DNA from: Diogma glabrata
Lineage: Eukaryota > Arthropoda > Insecta > Diptera > Cylindrotomidae
Assembly: GCA_963693315.1 (NCBI GenBank)
Contig: OY856187.1
Location: 392,344,788 to 392,408,787 of the forward strand
DNA: 64,000 nt
Direction of reading: 5' to 3'
Part shown: positions 31,916 to 43,169 of the stretch, one piece after another
How positions within the stretch are numbered: position 1 is the stretch's first letter
Layout of the letters: each line of letters opens with the position of its first letter
The notes under the pieces: model-generated
The model's input: the letters and a program-made list of their open reading frames with translations, nothing else
Database searches by the model: none
Told to the model about the DNA's origin: nothing
Made by a program: the position numbers and the translations under genes

Positions 31916-34790
31916 CTACATGTCAGGCTATCACTCACTACATGGTTCCAGCCCAAAATGAAGATCCAGTGAGAAGGAATAAATTAAAGAGAAACCACAC
32001 AAATAATAAAATAAAACAAATGATATCGCAAGTTGAGAAAATTGCTTTCGTCACTATGGTTTTTTATCACCAGGGACAAAAAGAAAGTTTTCGATGAAGT
32101 AGCTATTTTGTTTAATTTCAATATTCATCGTTGTTTGCAATAGGAAAACGCGATTGTCGCTTTAAAAAATTGATGATTCCATTAACATCTATCGCGCTAC
32201 TAATGCCATTGTTTGATTCATGAACTACGCTTAGCGTTTTGTTGTGCAGTTACTAAAATAATTTACAGATGTCTAATTTCTAAACTCATTAACATTTCAT
32301 TGAACGAATTGCATACAACTTTTCAAATTATTTCCAAATCTTTGTATGATTTTTTTTAAATTTAATACACAGAATGCAGCATTATGAAACAATATATTCA
32401 TCCACAAACTTCAATGAGTCTCGCCCGCTATTATCAAACAAATATTTTAATAAGATCATTTGCTGATTATTTCTTAAGAATTAATTTATGTACTTTTAAA
32501 TTTATTTCTAGCATTTTCGGTGAAAATGTAGCGTAAAACTACTTTCATTGTTAATATCATTCTTTGCTCGTTGTATAATATACTATTTTTTGAAAATTTT
32601 TGAAAATTCGGCCGATCAAATTATTTATTTTGATTCGGACTTTATTTGAGTTATTCGGACTTATCAGAGTGTTTAATGTTGAACATAAATAATTAATGGG
32701 TGTTCTATAATAGACAAGGCTAGAAAACAAACTGACCTTTTATTTTTACTAACTTTGTAGAAATGAGTAACTAGTCAACATGAATTCCACAACCACTTGA
32801 ACAAAATTATAACTAACATGAATAATTTATTCGAAAAACAAACAAAAATAAATTGTTTGGAACTGCCTTCTCGAATTTGTTTAGATATATTTTCTATAAA
32901 ACTAACATATATATTCTTTAACAGTCGATTAAGCTTTTATGTTAAACAAAAGAAGATTTACAAATTTTCATTTACGTCGTCAAACATGGCACGTATCCGC
33001 CCCGTTTTTGTTTTTGGCATACTCTCGAACATTTATTTTTTTACCAAACTTCTGTACGTTCTGTTTCCAATCATTAAATTTTATCAGACTGTAAATAATT
33101 TTTTTGGAAAAATAACAAAATCAAATTCACCCAATATTATTCCAATTCATGAATTCCAAAAAGTAAATAAATGACTCTCAGTTTTTATCATTTAAAATAA
33201 TCGTTCAGACAAATCGCTTCAACAACAAAAAAAAGCTTAACAAAATAAACTTTAAAGAGAATTTCTGAATATGATATGAATAATAATTTTTCTCTATACG
33301 ATTATTACAAAAGCTTATCCACAAGAAAATCATCATAGTGGTAAAATGAAAATAGCTTTATCTCACTTTATTTTTTAATTAATCCAATTTTGTTGTAAAA
33401 TCACTTTTGACCTATTTACGAAAGAGACACAAACAAATTTGATTATATAACTTTTTGAACTTTTCGTGTTATAAAAAAGTTTATAGAAAATAAGTTAAAG
33501 TTGTAAGGAAGTTCTAACCAATTTCGTTTACTTCGTAGAAGAAAAATTATCAAACCATTATGTTAGTTGAACGAAAAAAAAAAATTACGATTGGACGATT
33601 AAGAAAAACTTAAAGATAATTTATAATTCATGTTTCAAAATCGTTATTAGGAAACAGTTTTGAATTTAAAAAAAAAAAAAACATTTGTTTATTTTTTCGT
33701 AGATTTAAAACGATCTTACGGATTGTGGTGTAAAAAGAAAATGAGTCAGCCTCTTTCAATATCGAAACATATTAACATTATTTCCATTCTTGAGTTTAGA
33801 ATTAAAATTCTTTAGAAGTTTCACATTAATTCTAGAATTTTGTTCAAAGAATTATAGGTCTTCTTCTCATGTTCCTAATTAAATTGTCTAGAATCGTATG
33901 AATGATGAACAAAACATAGTTGTCTGCTTTGTATTACAAGCTCAATAGATCTACGTGATGTTTTTGTTCTGTATTGTTATTGTAGAATTTTGTAGAGCAA
34001 TCAATTTTTTAGTTTAAAAACCCTACGAACCATACTACTAAGCATATAGTTATAGGGATAATGCTTATTAATCTCTTTCATGTTTTGTATGGTAGATACA
34101 ATATTTATTCATATTACTGGAGCTCTTGAAAAATTCAATTGCTAAGCATGCATTTGTAAGAGTAAAATTTCATAATTGGCAAAACTATTTTTGGTTTGAA
34201 ACTATAGGCGAAAAGAAACAACAACGAGAATTCTTTTTGTCTTTTATAATAAGTTGGTGAGAGTACAGCGTGTTTTTCACATTATTTCGACTATCTCGTG
34301 AGCCGTTAATCCGATGAACTTAAAATTTGACGTGCTTATAAAACTAAGCTATCCACACAAGATGGTGGGTTAAAAAATAAACTAGGTGACCAATGCAGAA
34401 TGCAATTGATAAAAAGGAGCGAAGCTATGTCCAATCCAAAAGATATGTCCGAAGATATGCTACAATCCAAAAGAACTACAAAATCGCTACAGTTTAATTT
34501 GTGGTAAATATTGCTGCATCTACCTCCGGCATAGATTTAGTTGAAAATCAATGAAAAATTTTTTAAACGGATTTGAAACCGATATGTCAGACTACAACGA
34601 TCGTATCGTGAATTTTGTCTATAAAAAGTACTTTAACAAAACGGCAAAGAAAAAAAGGTGAACGAACCAAATAAAAACTCGTCCAGGTTGAAAACATGAT
34701 CAAACTTTTTCAATGTAGGTAAAAGTGTGTTATTAAATTTTTTTAAAATCAACTAATAACAAACTTTTATTTTCAGACTTTCAATATCAC
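31916..34790. other. Non-coding, no gene recognised
   Basis: AT-rich. A 125-codon plus-strand frame at 32797-33174 is basic and hydrophobic without a known domain, and its codons look like untranslated AT-rich DNA. I do not call it a gene. Confidence 0.5.
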
Positions 34791-34794
34791 TGGA

Positions 34795-34886
34795 GCTCAA
34801 AAAAAAATAAAAAAAAAAATAAAAAAAAAAATAAAAAACAAATTAAAAAAAAATATGACAAAATAAAAAAAAAAAAAAAAAAAATT
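34795..34886. repeat. A-rich low-complexity tract
   Basis: Runs of A broken by single T (AAAAAATAAAAAAAAAAT type), about 90 bp. It could be the tail of an unrecognised retroposon, but no body is identifiable upstream. Confidence 0.7.
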
Positions 34887-35349
34887 TAATAATTTGTTTA
34901 AGTATTGTGAAAAGATGATAATTTTCCTCCCTTTAATAGTTTGGGGGGAGGAATATGTCCTCAAACGAAAATCCGAATCGGGGAAGAATGGAGCTACGCT
35001 CGCTTCGCTCCAATAAAGTTGTGTTCGTTTGTTTTAAGGAGGTACGATGTAAAGCATTTGAAAACATAAATTTTTTTATCAAGACGAGTAGAGTATCATA
35101 TGAAGGGGCTTCATTTCAGCATTATTTAAAAATATATTTCGGAATTTTACACTTCACCATTTTTTGTATCATTTTGAAAAATGACGTTTTCTGGATGTTT
35201 TATTGCCCCTATTAACTCTGACCCAACTTCATCGAAAATCTTGAAATATATTTGATATGATAGAAAATTGAGTAGGTTTTTAATGAAAAATATAGAAAAG
35301 TGGCAGATACTCATGACTATATTTATTAAAGGGGTGGAAAAGTTAAGAG

Positions 35350-36526
35350 GTAAAAACATCATTTAAACGAGGTCATGTGGGGTGTCATTTGAAAGAGCAC
35401 TTGATTTTAGAAATATTGCAATTTTTTTAAGAATTTTGCAATGCATAGTTTTTGAATTATTATCCATAAAGTGACACAAAAAGTTGGTCCCCCCTTGCAT
35501 TTCGAGCCTAATTAACAGAAAAATTTGAAAAAATTCACAGAGACAGGAAGTTTGATAAACTCTGAACGAAAAATATAGCGAACTCTCAAATAATTATATT
35601 TTTGTGTTTTTAAGGGATTGGGGTGGGGAAGGGTGAAAAAAAACTTTTTTGACCCAAGCGAGTGGGGTGTCATTTGAATGAACACCAAATTTAAGAAACT
35701 TTACAAGTGTTTTTAGAATTTTTCCGGTACACAGTTTTTGATTTATTCTAAAATATGTGCGAATTCTTGACCACCCCCCCCCCCCTCCCCCTGCGTTTCG
35801 ACACTGATTGACAGAAAAAATTGAAAAATTCATAGAGACAGGAAGTTTGCTATATTTTGAACGAAAACTATAGCGAACTCTCAAATAATTATATTTCTGT
35901 GTGTTTAGGGGATGGGTGTAAGGAAGGTAAAAATAAACTTTTTTTGACCGAAGCGAGTTGGGGCTCTCAAATAATTATATTTCTGTGTGTTTAGGGGATG
36001 GGTGTGAGGAAGGTAAAAATAAACTGTTTTTAACCGAAGCGCGTGGGGTATCATTTGAAAGAACACTAAATTTCCAAAACATTGAAATTTTTTTAGAATT
36101 TTCCGGTACACAGTTTTGGAGTTATTTAAAAAAATGTGCAAATTCCAAACCGTTCCCCCCCTACGTTTCGACACTGATTGACAGAAAAAATTGAAAAAAT
36201 TCATAGAGACAGGAAGTTTGCAATATATTGAACGAAAATTAAAACGAACTCTCAAATAATTATATTTCTGTGTGTTTAGGGGATGGGTGTGGGGAGTGTA
36301 AAAAAAACTTTTTTGGAACCAAGCGAGTGGGGTATCATTTGAAAGAACACTAAATTTCCAAAACATTGCAATTTTTTTTAGAATTTTCCGGTTCACAGTT
36401 TTTGATTTATTCTAAAAAATGTGCAAATTCCAGACCATCCCCCCCCTGCGTTTCGACAATGATAGACAGAAAAAATTGAAAAAATTCATAGAGACAGGAA
36501 GTTGCTATATTTTGAACGAAAATTAT
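35350..36526. repeat. 290-bp tandem repeat, four copies, one partial
   Basis: Units start with CTCTCAAATAATTATATTTC at 35585 (variant), 35878, 35957 and 36247. Each carries GTGTGTTTAGGGGATGGG, AGCGAGTGGGGT.TCATTTGA, a C-run of 6-12, and GACAGAAAAAATTGAAAAA. The unit beginning at 35878 is cut to 79 bp. A more diverged copy lies at 35350-35584. The last unit is interrupted by the LINE tail at about 36527. The open frames within are repeat artefacts. Related copies are at 45121-45720. Confidence 0.9.
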
Positions 36527-36963
36527 TTTATTTTTATTTTATTTTATTTTGGACAGCAAACAGAAAAAATCCAATAACATGCTCTCACAATATATAATAA
36601 TATACTTAAAGCTAAATATTGTTTATTGAAATACTTAAAAAATAAATAATGCACTCAAAAAATTTTGAAATACTGAAAAATAAACAATACATTCAAATTA
36701 GAATTTCAAGATTAAATCTAAATTATCTTTAATTCAGCAAGTTAGTGATTAATTTTTTATAACATAGAAAAGATGTCAAATTTTGAAATTTAAATATTTA
36801 AATACAATTCAATTTTGTTTTATTACTTTTATTTTATTATTCTATGTTTATTTTTGATGATCTTAACCATAGTTAACACCATACTTAACACCTAGTTCAA
36901 ATAGAATTCCTAAACCGTCTCTTATCTTATTTCATTTGATTAACATTAAACGAAACTTTAAAC

Positions 36964-37392
36964 TCAACGAAATTGAGCATCGCAGAACTTTTTAAATACC
37001 AAATCTGATGCATTGAACATATCAATTTCAGAAAAATAGTCATTATGGCTAGACTGAAACCTGTACAGAGGCGATGAAAAACCGAGATTTGTACGAGAGG
37101 CAGATGGCAAAAATAAATAATTTGTGCGTGTTCTGTAAGCAGGCGCATAAAAGTTTATTGATGATAAAACAGAAGTAATTAATTTAGATTTAATGATTTT
37201 GAATAATGTGAATTCATCTAACAGAATTCTTCTGTTCTCTAACTTTAACATATTCAATTTACTCAGTCTTACTTCATAAGATAACGGGGTTGAAAACGGA
37301 AAACTCCTAAAACAAACAAATTTGGTAAATTTTCTTTGAATTCTTTCAATTCTATTCACTGTGTATCGTAGAATGGGTGCCAAATTTGGCAA
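36964..37392 (-). pseudogene. LINE ORF2, C-terminal end
   Basis: The 142-codon frame carries NRIERIQRKFTKFVCFR, RLSKLNMLKLENRRIL and FTLFKIIKS, the thumb and C-terminal helices that follow GCQIW in this LINE group. The first dozen residues overlap the upstream frame; the true frame change lies at about 37355-37370, close to the upstream frame's stop. Confidence 0.8.
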
Positions 37393-39071
37393 CCATACTC
37401 CAAGATTGTTCTAACCAAACTACTAAAAAGAGTCACCAATACTTGCGGATTTCGGAATTCTTTACTTCTACGCCAGACAAATCCAAGCAATTTACAGGCT
37501 TTCATACAAATTAAGTCAATATGATCATCAAAACGCAGCTTCGAATCAAATATTATTCCAAGGTCCTTAACTTTGTTGACTTTATTTAAAAGTAAATTAT
37601 TTATTTTATAATCAAACATACATGTAGTTACTTTCTTAGTGAATATAATGGACGAGCATTTAGTTATGCTTAGTTCCAGATTATTTAGATCACACCAATT
37701 TTGAATTTTTATAAGATTGCCTTGTAATTTTAAACAGTCAAGTGAGTTAAATACTCTGGAGAATATTTTTAAATCGTCAGCACACAACAGATGAGGACAA
37801 TCAATAATTTGTGAAAGATCGTTAATGAAAATTAGGAACAACAATGGACCCAAGATTGAACCCTGAGGTACACCCGATGAAAAAACAAATCCTTTTGATA
37901 TATGACCATTAAATTTTACATATTGAATTCGATCACTTAAATACGAGGCGATCCAAACTTTTAATCTATCTGGAATTTCAAAAACGTCAAGTTTAGATAT
38001 TAAAATATTGTGGTCTACTTTATCAAACACTTTTGAAAAATTTGTGTAGATACAATCAACTTGAATATTTTTGTCAACGGATTCAAAAACATATTCAGAA
38101 AACTCAAGCAAGCTGGAAATAGTTGATTTCCCCGAAATGAAACCATGCTGATTTGGACTAATTTTGTTTTTGACCATGTTAAAAATGATTAGGTGTATAA
38201 CTTTTTCGAATATTTTTGCAAATGCATTAAGTATGGATATCGGTCGATAATTCTCAACGTTAGAAGAATCCCCATTTTTAAAGATAGGACTTAAGTGTGA
38301 TTCTTTCCATTTGGATGGGAACTCATTTTGAGATAATGACATATTGAAAAGAATGGAAAGAGGTTTGGATAAAGAGGTATTCAAATTTTTTATAAACAAA
38401 TTATTTAACAAATCAGGACCCGAACCCTTATTTGAATCAAGATTTGATATTATAATTGATATTTCATGTTCAGATATTTGAAGATATTTTGAATCCTTAC
38501 TAATTAAGTCTGGTAAATTAATTACAGTACCTTTTGAGTAAATAGACTCAAAATGTTTCGCAAACATGTCACAAATTTTCTGTTGATCATTTGATTTTTC
38601 GTCTTTTAGACCCATTATGAAAGGATAATTTGATTTAGATTGTAAAGATCTGTTATAATTCCAGAAGCACTTTGGATTTTTATAAATATGCTCTTCCATG
38701 TTGCGGTTATAGTCCATAAAACATTTTTTTATTTCCAATTTTACTTTTTTTCTAAATAATGAGAATAAAGAGTTATCATTCGGATTATGATAAACATTAT
38801 ACTTAGCTCTAATTTTTTCTTTCTGTCTAATTAATATTTTCAAATATGAAGAATACCAATTTGGAAATTTTTTACGCTTTGAACGAGAATTACCCTTACA
38901 TGGATTAATATTAAGAAATAACTTGTCATAAAACAATTTAACAGCATTATTAATATGTAGACCATCAAAAAGTTGATCCCAATTTAAGGCACTAAGGTTT
39001 GAAGCAAGATCATCATAGTTAAGACTTTTAAAATCAAATTTGGTTGAGTTGAATTGGGGTTGACATTTCAA
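37356..39071 (-). pseudogene. LINE ORF2, reverse transcriptase
   Basis: The 571-codon frame has the whole RT palm in order: NKGSGPDLL, WKESHLSPIFKNGD, NYRPISIL, the A motif IYTNFSKVFDKVDH (normally YTDFSKAFDKVDH; the catalytic Asp is Asn), SGVPQGSILGPLLFLIFIND, and LCADDLKIF (normally YADD or FADD; the aromatic is Cys), then VKDLGIIFD and EYGCQIW. Loss of the A-motif Asp should abolish polymerisation. Upstream linker residues are well kept, so decay is recent. The frame continues towards the endonuclease after a frame change near 39071-39115. Confidence 0.93.
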
Positions 39072-39114
39072 ATGCGTGGCTTCTATTTGAATAGTTAATG
39101 GAGGATGATATGTG

Positions 39115-39704
39115 TCAACTTTGGAGGGATTTGAAACACTTCGAAATACTTTGATTTGGTAAATAATTGGTTAATACAAGATCGAGAAGTCTCCCTTGTA
39201 AATTAAATATGTGATTAATTTGGCTAAGTGAGGTTAGGTTCAATGATTCAATAAGGTATTCAGCCGCTCTACCCTCATAACTGTTAACAGATATGGCACT
39301 AGTGTCATCTATATTCCAGATAATTCCAGGTAAATTGAAGTCACCAGTAATTAGATAACGGGTGTTATCGTCTGATGAATTTATTAAGTTAATTAAAAAA
39401 TCACAAAACATTTTATAGTCTTCGAATTTAATGGAACAATTGAAATAAACTGAGCAAAGAACAACAGTGGAACCATTTTTTAAATACAATTTAATCCAAA
39501 TATCATCAAAAACACCAGAATGCATACCTGGGATTTGAGTTACCTGAAACTTTTTTTTAACAGCTATAAGAACACCGCCACCATCTACCTTTCCACCAGC
39601 CTCAAAATTACGATCTCGTCGAAATATGGAATAACGATTGTCAAATGCTTTATTTGAACTAATTGAATTATATAACCAGGTTTCAGTCAAACTTATAATT
39701 AAAA
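39115..39704 (-). pseudogene. LINE ORF2, APE-type endonuclease, main part
   Basis: The frame starts at SLTETWL (catalytic E in the TETWL motif) and includes GGGVLIAVKK, YFNCS, LITGDFNLPGIIW (catalytic D and N) and LLDLVLTN, all hallmarks of the apurinic endonuclease that nicks target DNA. The N-terminal residues are at 40080-40190, across the insertion at 39704. The frame ends in a stop about 45 bases before the RT frame opens. Confidence 0.9.
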
Positions 39705-40079
39705 TTTAATTTTTGGTTTTTTGGTTTTGGAGTGCGGTAAAATCACTATAGTATAACAAATTGGTTTTTGTATATAGTTGCAAGTTTCCTTTTTGATTTT
39801 ACATTAAAAAAAACTATTTTTCAAAATTCAAAACAAATATATTTTTGTAAATATTTGTAAATATGTTGTAAATATTTTCTCTTTGAGGATGATCGAAAGA
39901 TTGAAACACGTGTAAGAGAAATAAGAAAAATAAAATTGTTTTTTAGAAGTTAGATTAAAATATATATTTAAAATAAAATAAAAATATATTTGTTTTGAAT
40001 TTTGAAAAATAGTTTTTTTTAATGTAAAATCAAAAAGGAAACTTGCAACTATATACAAAAACCAATTTGTTATACAAAC
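39704..40079. mobile_element. Nested insertion with 95-bp inverted repeats in the endonuclease
   Basis: CAAACTTATAAT occurs on both sides (39692-39703 and 40073-40084), and the endonuclease reading frame joins across it, which proves an insertion with about a 12-bp duplication. Most of the insert is an inverted repeat: TATAACAAATTGGTTTTTGT at 39752 and its complement ending at 40072. About 50 bp (39704-39751) lie between the left duplication and the arm. It contains no transposase. Confidence 0.85.
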
Positions 40080-40190
40080 TTATAATGTCATAATTATTTT
40101 CTTGAACAAGTTTAAAATTCTTTAATTTGGTCTTTAAGCCTCTAGAGTTCTGATAATAAAGATCAATGAAACTCAAATCAATGACTCAAA
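40080..40190 (-). pseudogene. LINE endonuclease N-terminus
   Basis: The minus-strand translation gives LYYQNSRGLKTKLKNFKLVQ and NNYDIISL, the standard start of LINE endonucleases (YQN.RGL..K, catalytic N), leading directly into the TETWL motif beyond the insertion. Too short for an open-frame caller, but convincing by motif and continuity. Confidence 0.88.
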
Positions 40191-40200
40191 AAATACTCTA

Positions 40201-42150
40201 GTAAATCTAAAAGAAAAAAAAGAAAAAATGAAGTGCGTAATCTTTACACGCTGTTGAAGTAAAACTTCTTTGGCCACAGCAGCAGGTATTACTAAAAGTA
40301 ATAAATATAAAATAAAATAGATCATAATGAAATTTAGAGTTTCTTTCTAATATTCTTGATAATATAATTACAACAATGTGTAACAAAAAGCCATATTTAC
40401 ATGTTTTACAAAGTCTTACTTACAACGTATTACAAATTAAATTTCACAGTGATTACATGTCCACTTAATTAAACGATTGGTACAACAATTGATACATTTT
40501 CAATAAATTTAGCAAATTTGTCATAAACCTCTAATTTCATATTTCAATTATGCTAATAATTGAATTGACTTTAATACATTATGTAAATATTGCTTTTTAT
40601 TACACAGTAAATTATATTATCAAGAAATGCAACTCTAAATTGTAATATGACATATTTATTTTATATTTCATCTGTTTATTAATACCTGCCACAGTAGCCA
40701 AAGAAATTTATTTCAACCGCGTGCAAAGATTACACGCACTCATTTTTCTATTTAACATAACAAATTTAATAAACACAAATATTTTTTTCCCGCCCGAGAA
40801 AGCCCGGGATGCAAACTCTAAACACCATGACCACCGTGACACCACCATGACCATCATGACCACCATGAACACCATGACCACCATGACCACCGCGACCACC
40901 ATTACCACCATGACTACCATGACCACCTTGACCACCATGACCACCATGACCGCCATGACCATCATGACCACCGTGAACACCATGACCATCATAACCATCG
41001 TGAACACCATGACCACCATGACCACCGTGACCACCATAACCACCATGACCACTACGACCACCATGACCACCATGACCACCATGACCACCGTAACCATCAT
41101 AACCACCATGACCAACATGAACACCATGACCACCATGACCACCGTGAACACCATGACCAACATGACCATCATGACCACCGTGAATAACAGGACCACCATG
41201 ACCACCGTGACCACTATGACCACCATGACTACTATGACCACCATGACCACCATGACCACCATGACCACCTTGACCACTTTGACCATCATGATAACCACAA
41301 TGAACACCATGACTACTATGACCACCGTGACCACCGTGACCACCATGACCACCGTGAACACCGTGATCACCATTACCACTATGACCACCATGACCACTAT
41401 TACCACCATGACTACCATGACCACCATGACCACCATGGCCATCATGAACACAATGACCACCATGACCACACCATGACCACCATCTACAATCGACACATCC
41501 AACTCATATAACATTTAGTACGAGACTGAATAAAGGAATAAAAAATATAATAACAAATGAACAAATGAATGACTTGACCATACAAACCAAAAAGATCCAC
41601 CAAACATGCTTCCATTCCCGAACCAGTTATTCGATTTTGCTTACAAGTCAAAACGGTGCTTTTTGTCCTCTTACATTTCATTATATATGCCATTTACCAA
41701 GATTTTCGACCACTTATTTCTCTGCCTTTAAAAAAGCCAAATATGCTGCCATTTTTATTAATTTACGAGTCTAAGCATCCATTGTAAACAAAAATGGAGC
41801 AGACATATAATATTTTGAAAAATGATATTATATGAAATTAAAATACTCCGAAAATTCGGATTGAAAATCATTAAATTTAATTCAAAATTATGTTTTTTAA
41901 TTGAATTTCTGTTAAATTTTTAAGCATCGAAAAATATGAAAAATTTCTATAATGCACCAAAAACCAGAGAAAATTTAAAATATGTGTGTCATAATCGAAT
42001 TGTATCGTATATTTGCCGAATATTATATTCGTTTTTTATACTTCCGTTGCCAAATTCTCATAATGCGACTAAAGAAGTTTTACTTCAAAAAGAAAAAAAG
42101 ATATACAAGTAGAAGTAAATTTGTAATAATTAAAAATATTTCAAAAAATG
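40201..42150. mobile_element. Second insertion between LINE ORF1 and endonuclease
   Basis: ORF1 stops being recognisable near 42155 and the endonuclease begins near 40190, so roughly 1.95 kb of foreign DNA separates them and the ORF1 end is lost. It contains an inverted-repeat pair (40208-40291 and 40680-40755: ACACGCTGTTGAAGTAAAAC against its diverged complement), the 9-bp minisatellite, and a third motif copy AAAGAAGTTTTACTTCAA at 42071-42088. The origin is unknown. Confidence 0.6.
40826..41485. repeat. 9-bp minisatellite (ACCACCATG)n
   Basis: About 660 bp of imperfect ACCACCATG repeats with GTG and ATC variants. Because 9 is divisible by 3, both strands show long open frames (251 and 268 codons) of Thr/Met and Val/Met repeats; these are artefacts. 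Confidence 0.97.
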
Positions 42151-42815
42151 ATTAACAAAAAAAAATTATGAGGAGACAAGTAATCTGTTAGAAGTATGTT
42201 ATTATCTTGATGAAAACCTATGTCCGTTGATTTAAAAGACTTTTTATTTTTGAATGCTTGAAGAACTTGATGTTTGATGTATTTGGAATGTAGTTCAACT
42301 GTTATTGGTTTTATCATAGATCTAGATTTATTTCTGTGACCATACTTAATTCCTCCAGCTTCCAGTTCAACTCCAATATGTTTGAAGATTATTAGTACTG
42401 TATCCAATAAATTTTCCTTTTCCCTCTGCGGAACACCGAGTATTTGAACGTTTGACGCATAACAGTGATTTTCCAATAAATCGCATCTAAATTGACTAGC
42501 CAACAACTCATCTTGAATAATTTTATTCTGCAATTCTAATGATTTTATATTTATTTCATTTGCGTCAACCCTTTTTTCCAAAACCACTACGCTTTCAAGT
42601 TTGTTGTTTAACTTAATTAGAGCATCACCATACTCAATTTGTTGATTCTTAATAATATCCAGTGTTTTTAGAGATATCAAGAATTCGTTGTGTTTAGCTT
42701 TCAAAGATATAATGTCCGTCTTTACCGATGCTAAGACTTCTGCCATGTTTTGAGAAGTAACTTTGGATAAATTAGATGAAGTATTAGATTTACCGTGTAA
42801 CCGACCATCCTCCAC
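42141..42815 (-). pseudogene. LINE ORF1 protein, C-terminally truncated
   Basis: The frame is 224 codons; about 215 are genuine. An N-terminal low-complexity segment is followed by a long coiled coil (about residues 30-105), then NVQILGVPQREKENLLDTVL, the FP25/L1-ORF1-like RNA-binding fold typical of CR1/Jockey-group ORF1, and PITVELHSKYIKHQVLQAF. The last residues after LSPHN are from the inserted DNA. It would act as a nucleic-acid chaperone binding LINE RNA. Confidence 0.82.
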
Positions 42816-43030
42816 TGCAGCACGATTTAATTATAGTTTTGTTTTTGCGGGAAGCGCAAGTCGGAAATGGTCCCAAGGGGGTCCTCTTGCATGGAGGTTG
42901 AGTAGGTCGTAACTCCCTTCGTGCTATGACAAGTCAATCAGATCATCCCGGCGCAAACCGCAGTCAACCCATTACCACCGCCACTATCTACTATTTAGCC
43001 ATTCATGTCTAGCACAGACACAAAACGATA
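42816..43030 (-). other. LINE 5' untranslated leader
   Basis: A GC-rich segment directly upstream of ORF1, clearly unlike the AT-rich DNA that follows at 43031. It probably holds the internal promoter of the LINE; no specific element is asserted. Confidence 0.55.
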
Positions 43031-43055
43031 AAAAAGAAAATCACAACAATTTGAC

Positions 43056-43165
43056 TGAGAATACTCAGTACTCAGTAATTTTAATTTTAATAATTGTAAT
43101 TAAGAATACTATTTTAATTGAGAATACTCAGTTCTCAGTACTTTTAATTTTAATAATTGTAATTA
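43056..43165. repeat. Two direct copies of a 47-bp unit
   Basis: GAGAATACTCAGTACTCAGT then AATTTTAATTTTAATAATTG occurs twice, 61 bp apart (second copy with TTCTCAGTAC). Confidence 0.8.
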
Positions 43166-43169
43166 GATT

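Larger units (their letters stand above)
36527..43030 (-). mobile_element. Jockey/CR1-superfamily LINE with nested insertions
   Basis: Minus-strand LINE. The 3' tail, (AAAAT)n on the minus strand, is at 36527-36552; then come the RT C-terminus, RT, endonuclease, an insertion, the endonuclease N-terminus, a larger insertion, ORF1 and a GC-rich 5' leader to about 43030. It inserted into the 290-bp tandem repeat. It has two frame changes in ORF2 and altered RT catalytic residues, so it is inactive. Subtracting about 0.4 and 1.95 kb of insertions leaves about 4.2 kb, short of a full LINE because the ORF1 C-terminus is missing. Confidence 0.85.

Noticed and set aside
32797..33174. A 125-codon plus-strand frame
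   Set aside because: No domain or codon signal; basic, hydrophobic composition expected from random AT-rich DNA.
35594..36396. Minus-strand frames of 96 and 163 codons, plus-strand 78 codons
   Set aside because: They lie in the 290-bp tandem repeat and contain the same peptide in each unit.
40708..41514. Long open frames on both strands (251 and 268 codons)
   Set aside because: They are the two readings of a 9-bp minisatellite; only Thr/Met/Ala or Val/Met repeats, no start context or domain.
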